From: an uncultured Clostridia bacterium
Lineage (GTDB): Bacteria; Bacillota; Clostridia; Christensenellales; Aristaeellaceae
DNA: 64,000 nt
Reading direction: 5' to 3'
Assembly (NCBI GenBank): GCA_946414315.1
Contig: CAMKNZ010000007.1
Coordinates: forward strand, 25,952 to 89,951
Notes under the pieces: generated by a model
Database searches by the model: none
What the model saw: only the letters and a program-made list of their open reading frames with translations
What the model was told of the DNA's origin: nothing
Position numbers and translations under genes: made by a program
Shown: positions 37,982 through 47,335 of the stretch, one piece after another
How the letters are laid out: each line of letters begins with the position of its first letter
Position numbering within the stretch: position 1 is the first letter of the stretch

Positions 37982-38112
37982 GATTTCGCGCCTGTGAGTG
38001 CGACCAGGGCTTTCCTCCTGCCCGGGGCTGCAGCCCGTTCTTCGCTGAAGAAGAGCCACCAGCTCTTCTTCCGAGCGCTGCGAACCCCTGGACCTTCGGT
38101 CGAATATAGGAA

Positions 38113-38145
38113 AAGAAGCACCGCGGCCGCGGTGCTTCTTCTTTT
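38113..38145. terminator. Strong palindromic terminator between convergent genes
   Basis: AAGAAGCACCGCGG and CCGCGGTGCTTCTT form a perfect 14-bp stem. T-rich flanks on both strands allow it to serve murG and the convergent SH3b gene. The preceding 120 bases contain several shorter palindromes and no gene. Confidence 0.88.
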
Positions 38146-38155
38146 CCGTCGTTTA

Positions 38156-38692
38156 TTATTCCTTTTCGCTTGTGAGGTAATCCGTACTCATGTAGCCCTC
38201 GAGGCCCTTGACCTCCACCAGCGACCAGTGCCTGCCCTTCTTGATCACGGTCACTTTCGTGCCGCCCCGGAAGGACGCGATGATATCGCTGGTGTTGTTC
38301 GCCTCCGCCCGCAGGTTCAGCTTGACGCCTTTCATGATATACGCCGTTTCGCCGGAGGTGACCCCCGTTTTCTTCGTGGTCGATTTGTTGGAAACGATGG
38401 CTTCCCGTTCCGCATTGGTTTTGTACTTCGCATAGGCCAGTTTGCTCGACTGCATATAACCGGTCTTGCCGCCGACCTTGACCTTGGTCCATTCGACTCC
38501 CTTTTTCAGGATCGTGACCTTGGTCCCCCGGGGATAGGCGTCCAGCACCTTGGAGCTGGTGGAGGGTTTTTCCCTCAGCCGGAGCATATAGGTTGCGACC
38601 TTGGTGGTTTCCGCCAGGGCGGATACGCAGGGCAGCAGCACTGTCAGACAGAGTATCAGGCAGATCAGCCTGACCCATAACTTTGACTTCAT
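38156..38692 (-). CDS. Secreted protein with two bacterial SH3 (SH3b) domains
   Basis: This 178-residue protein has a signal peptide (LWVRLICLILCLTVLLPCVSALAET). Two SH3b domains follow, at about 30-85 (MLRLREKPSTSSKVLDAYPRG ... VEWTKVKVGGKTGYMQS) and 115-175 (GVKLNLRAEANNTSDIIASFRGG ... HWSLVEVKGLEGYMST). SH3b domains bind cell-wall peptides or polymers. The start is the ATG at 38692. The mRNA has a long leader with a perfect palindrome, GAATGCGGAGATCTCCGCATTC, cut here into arms of 11 bases (38714-38735). Confidence 0.88.
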   Translation of the reverse strand: MKSKLWVRLICLILCLTVLLPCVSALAETTKVATYMLRLREKPSTSSKVLDAYPRGTKVTILKKGVEWTKVKVGGKTGYMQSSKLAYAKYKTNAEREAIVSNKSTTKKTGVTSGETAYIMKGVKLNLRAEANNTSDIIASFRGGTKVTVIKKGRHWSLVEVKGLEGYMSTDYLTSEKE

Positions 38693-38800
38693 ATTGATAT
38701 TCACCCTTTCATGGGAATGCGGAGATCTCCGCATTCAAGCGGTGGCGTTACACTATCGCGTTGTTTGTTACACGCGCCACAGAATCCTTTATGTATTTGT

Positions 38801-38829
38801 AATATATCGGTCAAAGCTTTATCTGTCAA
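38801..38829 (-). promoter_or_regulatory. Sigma-A promoter of the SH3b gene with a long structured leader
   Basis: On the minus strand TTGACA (38829-38824) and TATATT (38806-38801) are separated by 17 bases. The leader of about 100 bases contains an 11-bp-arm palindrome (38714-38735) just before the ribosome-binding region. Confidence 0.75.
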
Positions 38830-38896
38830 CGGGAAGTGTGAATCGTTTGTTTCGTATTCCTTAAAATTGTATTACACGCGCTCATTTCTTGCGATT

Positions 38897-40423
38897 TTAG
38901 AGGATTTTGCGCATCCGATCCATGATCCTGTCGCGGATGAAGGCCTTGAAGGGGCTCAGCGGTTCAGCCGAGGGCGCGGCGCCGTCCTTCAGGAACATCA
39001 TCGTGCAGGGCTTCTCATCCGACCAGGCTTCCCACCGGGGCAGCGGCAGACCGCAGAGGTCCTTACCGTTCGGATCGCCGGTGCGGATAAAGTTGCAGAA
39101 GTAGTCGCACATCTGCCGCGCCAGGTCATAGTGGCGACCGGTGAAGGGCCGCCAGCACTTGGCCAGCGTTTCAAACCAGAACCACAGGTCCGAGGAATGG
39201 AAGGTGCCGGGATCGTCCCAGCCGGGCATATCCGGACTGAAGACGTAACTGTAACCCTTCTTCCCGTTCTTCGCCACATCCCCCAGCACGCCCTTGACCG
39301 TGCACTCGATGCCGCTGACCGGGGCATAGCCCTGGCCGGGAACCGCCTTTTTCGTTTCCGGGAAGGAAAGGAATTCCTCCGCGCCGTTCCCGAAGAGGCG
39401 CTCCGCTTCCTTCTTCAGCTCCTCCTCATTGTTCGCGGCGACGGTGTTGTGGAACTCGTCGGCGGTATTGCCGGCCATCATGACCACATCCACACAGTTG
39501 CCGGTGCGGTACAGGGCGATCGGATCGCCGACGCAGAACAGGTCGTCCTGCACGGTAAAGAACGGAATATGGGATTCCATGTATTTCTCATAGCTGCGCT
39601 GCAGTTTCACCGCGTCGATGGCGCGGGCTTCCTCCAGCGTTTTCACGCCGAGCCAGGCGAAGTAGTCCTCGCCTTTCTTTTCCGCGTCCTTCAGCAGCTC
39701 CGGCCGGCCGATCTCCCGGCGCAGGTAGGGGTCGAAGATCATGGCGCTCATGACCACCGCGTTCCGGAACAGGCCCGCGTTCGCCCTGCAGGCTACCTGG
39801 GACATGACGCTGCCGCCGCCGGCGGACTGGCCGGCGATGGTCACTTTCTCCGGATCACCGCCGAAGGCGGCGATATTCCGCTGCACCCACTTCAGGCCCG
39901 CCTGCTGGTCCAGGTTGCCGAAGTTGGCCGGCGCTTCCGGCTGTTCCCAGCTGATCTGGGGATGGGTCAGGAAGCCCAGGGCGCCGACGCGGTAATTGAC
40001 CGTGACCACGACGATCCCGCGGCGGGCGATGCGCTCGCCGTCAAACTCCATCTCCGCCGGATAGCCGCACTGGAGGCCGCCGCCGAAGAACCAGACGAGC
40101 ACAGGCAGCTTTTCGCCGGCCTTTTTCGCGTTCGTCCAGACGTTCAGGTACAGGCAGTCTTCGCCCATGGGGATCTCCGGATCCACATGCCACTCCCGGC
40201 AGTAAATGTCGTCTCCCAGGCCCGGGATCCACTGCATGGAGATCGGCGCGAAGCGGCAGCAGTCGCGGACGCCCGCCCAGTTCTCGCAGGGCTGCGGCGC
40301 GCGCCAGCGGTTCTTTCCCGTCGGCGGGGCGGCAAAGGGAATGCCTTTGAATGCCGTGATCCGCGGATCCGCCGCCTCGATGCCCCGTACCCAGCCGTTT
40401 TCGGTCTTGACTTGCCTTAACAT
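38897..40423 (-). CDS. Type B carboxylesterase
   Basis: This 508-residue protein has the N-terminal VRGI...FKGIPFAAPPTG motif, the EDCLYLNVW motif, an oxyanion hole VWFFGGGLQ and the nucleophile elbow GQSAGG. The catalytic His is in GTFHSSDLWFWFE. There is no signal peptide, so it is cytoplasmic. It follows the beta-helix gene by 35 bases and is the last gene of the sugar-transport locus. It probably removes ester groups such as acetyl or feruloyl from imported oligosaccharides. Confidence 0.9.
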   Translation of the reverse strand: MLRQVKTENGWVRGIEAADPRITAFKGIPFAAPPTGKNRWRAPQPCENWAGVRDCCRFAPISMQWIPGLGDDIYCREWHVDPEIPMGEDCLYLNVWTNAKKAGEKLPVLVWFFGGGLQCGYPAEMEFDGERIARRGIVVVTVNYRVGALGFLTHPQISWEQPEAPANFGNLDQQAGLKWVQRNIAAFGGDPEKVTIAGQSAGGGSVMSQVACRANAGLFRNAVVMSAMIFDPYLRREIGRPELLKDAEKKGEDYFAWLGVKTLEEARAIDAVKLQRSYEKYMESHIPFFTVQDDLFCVGDPIALYRTGNCVDVVMMAGNTADEFHNTVAANNEEELKKEAERLFGNGAEEFLSFPETKKAVPGQGYAPVSGIECTVKGVLGDVAKNGKKGYSYVFSPDMPGWDDPGTFHSSDLWFWFETLAKCWRPFTGRHYDLARQMCDYFCNFIRTGDPNGKDLCGLPLPRWEAWSDEKPCTMMFLKDGAAPSAEPLSPFKAFIRDRIMDRMRKIL

Positions 40424-40458
40424 GATCCTATCCTCCAGATTTATTTATCTTTTGTCGT

Positions 40459-42357
40459 TCAGAATTCAACAAGCGGTCCGGGCAGCACGGTCTTTTCCGT
40501 GCGTCCCGGCAGGTCCGGCGCAGCCGCGACCGGTTTCACGTCCTTCGGGTCCAGGATCATCTTCAGCTTCTCCAGTTCGTTGCGGAAGCCGAAGGGCCTG
40601 TCCTCCGCGCAGGAGAAGGAGAACTTTCCGGTCTCCTCGTCCACGTCGATGTCAAACCATCCGTTCTGGCCTTCCTTGTCGAAGCCGCAGAACTCCTGCC
40701 AGGAGGGCAGATCCAGGCAGACTTCCGGTTCGGGATACATGACCCGCAGATAGCCGCCCTGCATGCGCACATACAGGTTCCCCTCCGCCGTGTTGTCCCG
40801 GGTCGGGAAATCGATGGCCGCCTCACCGCAGTCGTAGAAGATATTGTTGATGATCCGGGCGTCCCGGGACGTGCCTCCCCGCATCATCCCGTGCATCCGG
40901 AAGGGTACGGGCTTGAGGTAATACCCGCTGTGGCGGCACCTGCCGATCAGGTTATGCACGATCCGCAGCCGGTCCGTGCCTTCCCCGTAGACGCCGTAGC
41001 CGTTCACCACGTCATGCTCCCGGAGTTTGTACCAGCCGGAGGAGCCCGGCTCCACCGGTACCTTCGCCGGATCGAACCGGCCCTCCACGTTCCAGATGAC
41101 GTTGTTGTCGATCAGGTTGATGCCTTCCCGGGTGCACTCGATGAAGATCGCTTCCCGCTGTTCGATGCCGTTGATGAACAGGTTCCCCGTAATCCGGTTG
41201 TTGATGTTGCCGCAGTCCAGCCACAGATGATCCGCCCGCAGGGTGTTCCGGAAGATATTGTTACGGAACAGGGCGTCCACGCTGTTGTGCAGCTTGATGG
41301 CGCCGGCCTCCCAGCTCAGCTCCATCTTCTGCCAGCCGGTGCCCTCGATGACGTTGCCCTCGATGAGCATTTTCTCCGCGAACATGCCCGCAATGCCGCA
41401 GACGCCCGCGTCCTGGATGGTGCAGTTCCGGATCACGCTGTATCCGATAATCTCGTCCTTCCGGTGGGTGTGGTGCCAGCACTCGTTGCCGACGTCGATC
41501 GCCACGCCGTTGGTCCAGTAAACGGTGCAGTCCTCGATGATCCAGTGGTGTCCCCGATGGGCGGAAATCGCGCCCCGTTGGGGCACCGGCGCGCCGGTGG
41601 CGGCGTGCTCGCAGACCAGGCCCTTGACCCGGATATAGTTCAGGAATTCCTGATCCGGCGCGAAGCACTGCTCCCGCACGGTCACCTCGATCCGATGGTC
41701 CTTCGGGTCCTCGTCGTTCTCCAGCCGGAAATGAACCTTCTGGCCGTTGGCCTCCACCCAGTAGGTGTTGTCCTCCCTGCCCAGGCCGTTGTACAGCGGC
41801 ACCTGTTTCAGCGGCTTTCCGTCACAGAAGACGCAGCCCCGCCGGTTCAGGTAGGTGGTCATATCCGTCTTGTCATATTCGATGAACAGCCTGTCATGCA
41901 GGATGTTCACCGCGCAGAACGGATTGTAACCCCGGAAGAGGTCCGGATCCAGGTCGTATTCCCAGATACGGGCGTCCTCCGCGGGCTTCATGCCCGGAAA
42001 GCGGAACAGGTTCCATCCTTCGCTGGGGATGAACGCCGTCACCTCCTCCGAGGCGCTGATGACCGCGTCGCCGTCGCCGAAGGCTTCATAGGAGATCATA
42101 TGCTCCGGATCCGTGCCGCCCCGGGCCGGCTTTACGCATTCCCGGTACAGGCCCCCGTGGATCAGCACCCGGGTGCCCGGGTCCGCTTCCACCGCCGCCC
42201 GGCCGATGGTCCTGAAGGGCCGCGCCGCGCTGCCGTCATTGTCGTCCGACGCTGCGGGATCGGACGCGCTGACGTGAAGCTCCCGCGTCCATACGGTCTC
42301 TTTCTCCCAGAACTCAAACATCCTGCCGTCCGGCAGTAAAGCGGAAAGAGCTTTCAT
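40459..42357 (-). CDS. Right-handed beta-helix protein, candidate polysaccharide-active enzyme
   Basis: This 632-residue protein starts with LHVSASDPAASDDNDGSAARPFRTIGRA and an AxxGTRVLIHGGLYRE strand, the opening typical of parallel beta-helix proteins. From about 240 to 520 it shows repeated turns (YSVIRNCTIQDAGVCGIAG, LIEGNVIEGTG, ALFRNNIFRNT, RITGNLFINGIEQ, RLRIVHNLIGRCRHSG). There is no signal peptide. Position in the transport operon suggests a lyase or hydrolase for imported oligosaccharides. The specific family was not identified. Confidence 0.82.
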   Translation of the reverse strand: MKALSALLPDGRMFEFWEKETVWTRELHVSASDPAASDDNDGSAARPFRTIGRAAVEADPGTRVLIHGGLYRECVKPARGGTDPEHMISYEAFGDGDAVISASEEVTAFIPSEGWNLFRFPGMKPAEDARIWEYDLDPDLFRGYNPFCAVNILHDRLFIEYDKTDMTTYLNRRGCVFCDGKPLKQVPLYNGLGREDNTYWVEANGQKVHFRLENDEDPKDHRIEVTVREQCFAPDQEFLNYIRVKGLVCEHAATGAPVPQRGAISAHRGHHWIIEDCTVYWTNGVAIDVGNECWHHTHRKDEIIGYSVIRNCTIQDAGVCGIAGMFAEKMLIEGNVIEGTGWQKMELSWEAGAIKLHNSVDALFRNNIFRNTLRADHLWLDCGNINNRITGNLFINGIEQREAIFIECTREGINLIDNNVIWNVEGRFDPAKVPVEPGSSGWYKLREHDVVNGYGVYGEGTDRLRIVHNLIGRCRHSGYYLKPVPFRMHGMMRGGTSRDARIINNIFYDCGEAAIDFPTRDNTAEGNLYVRMQGGYLRVMYPEPEVCLDLPSWQEFCGFDKEGQNGWFDIDVDEETGKFSFSCAEDRPFGFRNELEKLKMILDPKDVKPVAAAPDLPGRTEKTVLPGPLVEF

Positions 42358-42467
42358 CCCTGTTCTCCTTTACTGTCTTTTTTCAGACATTTTTTCCCAT
42401 TGTTCCTTTTGAATGAAGCGGGGGCGCTCCCGCGAGGAGCGCCCCCAAAGGGGTTGGACCTGGATTA

Positions 42468-44183
42468 TTATTTGCCGAGAGCTTCTTTCTTCATGTTGAC
42501 TTCAACGGTGTAGGCAGCCACATCGTTCTCGTACAGCTTGTCATAATCAAAGCCGTCCAGCACTTCGATCATTTCATCCCACAGCGCTTCGAATTCAGCA
42601 TCGTCCTTCGCGAAGATCGCCTTCCAGGTGTATTCGCAGAGCTTGCCGTTGATCTCGGGACGCAGGGACTTGATCTCGCCTTCATCCTTGGGAGCGGCAT
42701 AGCCGACGTTGGGGCTGGGCTCGAGCATGCCGTTCTTCAGCATGTAGTCCACAGCGTTCTCAGCGCCGAAGTGCTCCTGCCACTCGGTCTTGGTCAGGTC
42801 TTCTTCCTTTTCCTTGGCCTTGTAGGAAGCCCAGAACTTCATCGGGAAACGCTCGCCGGTGAGTTCGTTCACGCAGATGGAAGCGCCGATCCACTGGTTG
42901 ATCGCGTTGTTGCCGTCGCTGTAGCCCACAACGCCGTCTTCGCCGACGTATTCATCCGGAACCGGCAGGTTGGCGGACAGGGCGTCGTCATGCAGCACGG
43001 AGAAGGTGCCGTCTTCGTTCACGGTGTAGTTCAGGCCTTCGATACCGACATGCTGGAAGGTCATGCCTTCGGGGCTGGCGTACCAATCGAGGAACTTCAT
43101 GAGGATGTCGTACTTCTCGCCTTCGACCTTGGAGCCCACGCCGAACATACGGTTGGTTCCGTAGTAGGCGTCGGATTCAGCGTAGTACTTGGAATCGGTG
43201 ATCGGGACGAAGAAGTAGGTCTGGCCCTTGGACTTGAGCGGCACGCCGTCCGCGTCCTTGTTGTTGTTGGTGAAACCGGTGGACCAGTTGTACCAGAGCA
43301 GGTCAGCCTGGCCGTTGATCCACTTGTTCATGACAGAGGTCCAGTCCTGGGAACCAGAGTCCGGATCTACCAGGCCCTTCTGGTTCAGCTTGTTCAGGAA
43401 ACGGGCAGCCTTGTAGTAGGCGCCGTTGCGGTCATAGACCTTCAGGAAGGTCTCGCCGTCAGCCTGCAGCAGGGCGCTGCGCTTCATCTTTTCACCGTAC
43501 CAGGTGGTGATGTGGGTCACGTTGGCGGGACCGGACATGTCGTCGTTGTTGTCCCAGTCAGCCCACAGGGTCACAGCGTAGCAGGGATCGCCGGCGTCGG
43601 TGGTCTGGTGGACTTCATGGATCTGGGCCAGCACGTCAACGAAATCGTCCAGGCTCTTGATCTCAGGAGTGCCGATGGCCTTGTACAGGTCCCAGCGGAT
43701 CTGGGGGCTGTCCGGAACCACGTCGTCAGTCAGGGAAGAGGGAGAAGTATCGGTCATTTCGGAAGGAATGCCGTAGTACTTGCCTTCTTCACCGGTCAGT
43801 TCCTTGTTGTAGTGATCGATCTGAGCCTTGAACTTCATGAGGTTCGCGCTCTCGGTGATCTCAGGGATCTCGCGGACGAGACCGGCCTGCACCAGGTTCG
43901 GGAATTCGCTCTTGTCGACGATGATCAGGTCGCCCAGGTCGCCTTCTTCAGCGCGGGTCGCGTAAATTTCCTGACCGGCAACCTGCGGGGCGATGATGTC
44001 CAGTTCGATGTTGAAGCGATCCTTCACAACCTTGGCGAACCAGCCCTTCTGGATGCCATGATAGTTGGCCGCTGCATCGTAGACAGTGATGGTGATGGGG
44101 GCTTCGCCCTCAGCCATCGCGCTGATGGTGACCATGCCCAGAAGCAGAGTCAGCGTCAGCAGAACAGACAGAAACCGTTTCAT
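42468..44183 (-). CDS. ABC transporter solute-binding protein, LplA-type
   Basis: This 571-residue protein has a signal peptide (MKRFLSVLLTLTLLLGMVTISAMAEG) and the domain pattern of large family 1 solute-binding proteins (WFAKVVKDRFNIELDIIAP, KYYGIPSEMTD, RWDLYKAIGTPEIKSLDDF, FLDWYASPEGMTF). The signal lacks a lipobox cysteine, which is unusual because Gram-positive binding proteins are normally lipid-anchored. It lies between the permease genes and the enzymes. The substrate is probably an oligosaccharide. Confidence 0.88.
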   Translation of the reverse strand: MKRFLSVLLTLTLLLGMVTISAMAEGEAPITITVYDAAANYHGIQKGWFAKVVKDRFNIELDIIAPQVAGQEIYATRAEEGDLGDLIIVDKSEFPNLVQAGLVREIPEITESANLMKFKAQIDHYNKELTGEEGKYYGIPSEMTDTSPSSLTDDVVPDSPQIRWDLYKAIGTPEIKSLDDFVDVLAQIHEVHQTTDAGDPCYAVTLWADWDNNDDMSGPANVTHITTWYGEKMKRSALLQADGETFLKVYDRNGAYYKAARFLNKLNQKGLVDPDSGSQDWTSVMNKWINGQADLLWYNWSTGFTNNNKDADGVPLKSKGQTYFFVPITDSKYYAESDAYYGTNRMFGVGSKVEGEKYDILMKFLDWYASPEGMTFQHVGIEGLNYTVNEDGTFSVLHDDALSANLPVPDEYVGEDGVVGYSDGNNAINQWIGASICVNELTGERFPMKFWASYKAKEKEEDLTKTEWQEHFGAENAVDYMLKNGMLEPSPNVGYAAPKDEGEIKSLRPEINGKLCEYTWKAIFAKDDAEFEALWDEMIEVLDGFDYDKLYENDVAAYTVEVNMKKEALGK

Positions 44184-44337
44184 ACTAGAGTCCTCCTTTT
44201 TTTTATGATAAAGGCATCCTTGCCTTTATTCCACAGTCGTCGTGGCAACTGTGCCACGGGGTTCACAGCGTTTGGCTCCTATTCCGGGAGGGTGCGCCCT
44301 CCCGGTATCCGCAATCAGACTGGTGCTGTGAACGGCG

Positions 44338-45261
44338 TCAGCCTTTAACAGCGCCAATCATGATGCCTTTCGTGAAGAACCGCTGGAAGAACGGATAGAT
44401 CATCATGACGGGAATCACAACCACGACCGTAACGGTCATGCGGATGGACGTAGCAGTGGCGGCGGTCGCCAGTGCGCCGGCGATATCCGTGGTGGTCGTG
44501 CTGCTGCTGATCTTGATGCTGCTGGCCTGGGTGATGTACTGATACAGCACGTACTGCAGCGTATAGAGACGCTTGTCCCGCATCAGGAGCAGCGTATCCT
44601 GGAATGCGTTCCACTGGTTGACCGCCGCGAAAATCGCGATGGTCGCCAGGATCGGTTTGATGACCGGCAGCATGATCCGGAAGAATATCCTCAGCGTGCC
44701 GGCGCCGTCAATTTCCGCCGCGTCCTGCAGCGCCTGGGGCACTGATTCGCAGTAGGTCTTGCACAGGATGATGTAGAACGGCTGGACCACCGTCGGGAAA
44801 ATGTATCCCCAGAAGTTGTTGGTCAGGCCGATGGTCTTCATGGCCAGGTACCAGGGGATGATACCGGCGTTGAAGTACATGGTGATCGCCACGAACCGGT
44901 ACCAGAACTTCCTTTTCCACAGCGTCTGGCGGGTGAACATGTAGCCCAGGAAAGCGGCGATCAGGACGGTCATGACCGTGCCGACCACGGTACGGAGGAC
45001 AGACATGAGCGCGGCGTCCGTCAGGCCCGGGATCGTGGACAGGTTCTTGTAGTTGGTAAAGTGGATCTCCAGGGGCCAGAAGATGACCTTGCCGCGCTCG
45101 CTCAGGTTGTTCGCGCTGATGGAGTTGATGATCAGGTAATAGAACGGATAGAGGCAGACGAAGGTGAAAAACGCGTATACGATGTAGGTAATCACGTTGA
45201 TCAGCTGGTCGCCGAAACTGCGATGGGCATGGCGTTTCCGGGGTTGTATATGAGCGGTCAA
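44338..45261 (-). CDS. Carbohydrate ABC transporter permease, LplC/YtcP-type
   Basis: This 307-residue membrane protein has about six spans, an N-terminal FTFVCLYPFYYLIINSIS segment and the EAA-like loop EIDGAGTLRIFFRIMLPVIKPILATIAIF, which contacts the ATPase. The typical C-terminus PFFQRFFTKGIMIGAVKG is present. It pairs with the 45282 permease. No ATPase gene lies in the locus, as usual for this class, which shares a MsmX-type ATPase. Confidence 0.92.
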   Translation of the reverse strand: MTAHIQPRKRHAHRSFGDQLINVITYIVYAFFTFVCLYPFYYLIINSISANNLSERGKVIFWPLEIHFTNYKNLSTIPGLTDAALMSVLRTVVGTVMTVLIAAFLGYMFTRQTLWKRKFWYRFVAITMYFNAGIIPWYLAMKTIGLTNNFWGYIFPTVVQPFYIILCKTYCESVPQALQDAAEIDGAGTLRIFFRIMLPVIKPILATIAIFAAVNQWNAFQDTLLLMRDKRLYTLQYVLYQYITQASSIKISSSTTTTDIAGALATAATATSIRMTVTVVVVIPVMMIYPFFQRFFTKGIMIGAVKG

Positions 45262-45281
45262 AGCGATTCACCTCCTCCGTA

Positions 45282-46232
45282 TCAGATAAAGCTCTCTCCG
45301 CGGATCAGCTTGGAAAGGCCGTTGGCGCCGGCCAGCAGGCCGATACTGACGATGCTCTTGAGCATACTGATCGCCGTGGACAGCGGATAGTTGCCCGTGC
45401 CCTGGTGGGCGATGTTGTACACATACAGGTCCAGCACTTCGATGTATTCCTTGTTGAAGTTGTTCTGGAATACGTAGTACTGTTCCATGCCGTTGTTCAG
45501 GAAGCTGGCGATGTTCAGCATGACGATGACGAAGAACGTGGGCAGGATGCTGGGGATCGTGATCCGCCAGATGATCTGCATCCGGGTGGCGCCGTCCACC
45601 TTGGCCGCTTCGATCATCTGCTCGTCGATGCCGGAGATGGCAGCCAGGTACATGATCGCGGCCCAGCCGGCATTCTTCCAGGTCAGCCACAGCCACATCC
45701 GGAACCAGACGTGCTCCGAGGATTTCAGGAACGCGATGGGCTCCTGGATGAGTCCCAGGTCCATCAGCACCGTGTTGACCGCGCCGGTGGAACTGAACAC
45801 GTTGAACGCGATGGAGAACACAAGCACCCAGGAAATGAAGTTCGGCAGCGTGGTCGCCGTCTGGACGAATTTCCGGTAGGGCCTGCACTTGATCTCATTG
45901 AGGAACACCGCGAAGATCATCGGGAACCAGGAGAACAGCAGGGAAATGCCGCTCATGGCGAAGGTGTTTCGCAGCACCCGCAGGACGTCCCTGACCCGGG
46001 CGGGTTTGGAGATGATGTAGTTGAACCACTTCAGGCCGACGAAATTCTCCGGCGTGATCGGGAACGGCGGTTCATAATCGTGGAAAGCGTATCTCCAGCC
46101 GTACAGCGGGAAATAGGACATGGCCGCCACGAGCAGGATGAAAGGCAGGATATACAGGAATTCCATATAGGAACGCCGCTGTTTCGGGCCCAGTCTGCGC
46201 GCCCGTTTCCACTCCCGCTCCATCGGTTTCAC
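45282..46232 (-). CDS. Carbohydrate ABC transporter permease, LplB/YteP-type
   Basis: This 316-residue membrane protein has an N-terminal YMEFLYILPFILLVAAMSYFPLYGWRYAFHDY and the EAA-like loop KVDGATRMQIIWRITIPSILPTFFVI. The C-terminal SIGLLAGANGLSKLIRGESFI is typical of the family. It is the first gene of the operon, 20 bases before its partner permease. The divergent AraC-type regulator lies upstream. Confidence 0.92.
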   Translation of the reverse strand: MKPMEREWKRARRLGPKQRRSYMEFLYILPFILLVAAMSYFPLYGWRYAFHDYEPPFPITPENFVGLKWFNYIISKPARVRDVLRVLRNTFAMSGISLLFSWFPMIFAVFLNEIKCRPYRKFVQTATTLPNFISWVLVFSIAFNVFSSTGAVNTVLMDLGLIQEPIAFLKSSEHVWFRMWLWLTWKNAGWAAIMYLAAISGIDEQMIEAAKVDGATRMQIIWRITIPSILPTFFVIVMLNIASFLNNGMEQYYVFQNNFNKEYIEVLDLYVYNIAHQGTGNYPLSTAISMLKSIVSIGLLAGANGLSKLIRGESFI

Positions 46233-46294
46233 CTCCTGCTTTCAGTTTTTCACTTATTTGCATTTTCACTTTTTTTGCAATTCGAAACGTATAT

Positions 46295-46323
46295 AGTTTA
46301 GCATCCGTTCAAAAAGCCCACAA
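46295..46323 (-). promoter_or_regulatory. Putative promoter of the sugar transport operon
   Basis: On the minus strand TTGTGG (46323-46318) and TAAACT (46300-46295) are separated by 17 bases. The box lies in the gap shared with the regulator gene. Confidence 0.5.
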
Positions 46324-46377
46324 CACCTTTTGGGGTTGTTGATGGGACAAAAATCGCAATTCAATAGTTGAAAATTA

Positions 46378-46406
46378 TTGGCATTTTGTTTGATTTGGTT
46401 TACAAT
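46378..46406 (+). promoter_or_regulatory. Putative promoter of the AraC-type regulator
   Basis: TTGGCA and TACAAT are separated by 17 bases. The intergenic region also holds two GGACAAAAATC segments (46345 and 46441) that could be operator sites. Confidence 0.55.
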
Positions 46407-46477
46407 AGGACAGAAAGCACCGGTATTCTTTGCCCCGGAAGGACAAAAATCCTCCGGGGCAGCGGAGGCGGAATCCC

Positions 46478-47290
46478 ATGAATTCATTTTACGAACAGCG
46501 CCCGGAAGGGCTTTTTATCGGCGGGATGACCGATTATCCCGTTGCGGCCCATGTGCACACCATGGCGGAAGTGCTCGTCATAACGCGCGGCTTTGCCGAT
46601 CTCACGATTGACGAGGTACAGTACCATCTCACCCCCGGGGACGCGGCGGTGATCTTTCCCCTGGTTCCCCACAGTTTTGACCGGCTGAGCGAAGACTCCA
46701 AGGGCGTCATCGCCATCTTTCCGCCGGACGTGATCCCGGAATACGCCGGCACCTTCCATGGCCTGCAGCCGGAAAACCCGAAGCTGCCCGCGGAAAAGAG
46801 CAGCCTGGACCAGCGCTTTGCCGTGGAGCGCCTGGGGGTACTGAACATGGACGAAAACCTGCCCATGTGCGTCGCCTATCTGCATGTGCTGCTGGCCTGC
46901 GTCCTCCACAGCCTCACCTACCGCCCGGTCTACGACTACAGCGAGCGGGACCTGGGCCACCGGATCATCAGCTATATCTCTGAGCATGCCTTTGAGGAGA
47001 TCACCCTGGAGAGCGCTTCCCATGCCCTGGGCATCAGCGCCTCCCACCTGTCCCATTTCTTCTCGGAGCGGATGCACACCAACTTCCGCCGCTTCATCAA
47101 CGCGATCCGGATCGAGAAAGCACGCCTGCTGATGCGGGACCCGAACCTGACCCTGACCGATATCTGCGACGCCTGCGGCTATACCAACATGCGCACCTTC
47201 CGCCGCGCCTTCCAGCAGGAGATCGGCTGCCTGCCCTCGGACCACCTGCTCTCGCTGCGGAACCGGGTTGCGGGAAACAGGGAAGAATAA
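46478..47290 (+). CDS. AraC-family transcriptional regulator of the sugar locus
   Basis: This 270-residue protein has an N-terminal cupin domain (HVHTMAEVLVITRGFADLTIDE ... LTPGDAAVIFPLVPHSFD) for sugar sensing. Two C-terminal helix-turn-helix motifs follow (LESASHALGISASHLSHFFSERM and LTDICDACGYTNMRTFRRAFQQEIG). CGGAGG precedes the ATG at 46478, and an in-frame extension to 46430 lacks domain features. It is divergent from the transport operon, so it probably controls it in response to the imported sugar. Confidence 0.9.
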   Translation: MNSFYEQRPEGLFIGGMTDYPVAAHVHTMAEVLVITRGFADLTIDEVQYHLTPGDAAVIFPLVPHSFDRLSEDSKGVIAIFPPDVIPEYAGTFHGLQPENPKLPAEKSSLDQRFAVERLGVLNMDENLPMCVAYLHVLLACVLHSLTYRPVYDYSERDLGHRIISYISEHAFEEITLESASHALGISASHLSHFFSERMHTNFRRFINAIRIEKARLLMRDPNLTLTDICDACGYTNMRTFRRAFQQEIGCLPSDHLLSLRNRVAGNREE

Positions 47291-47335
47291 AAGAAATGAG
47301 GCGGATCGCTCCGCCTCATTTTTCAGATCGTCATA

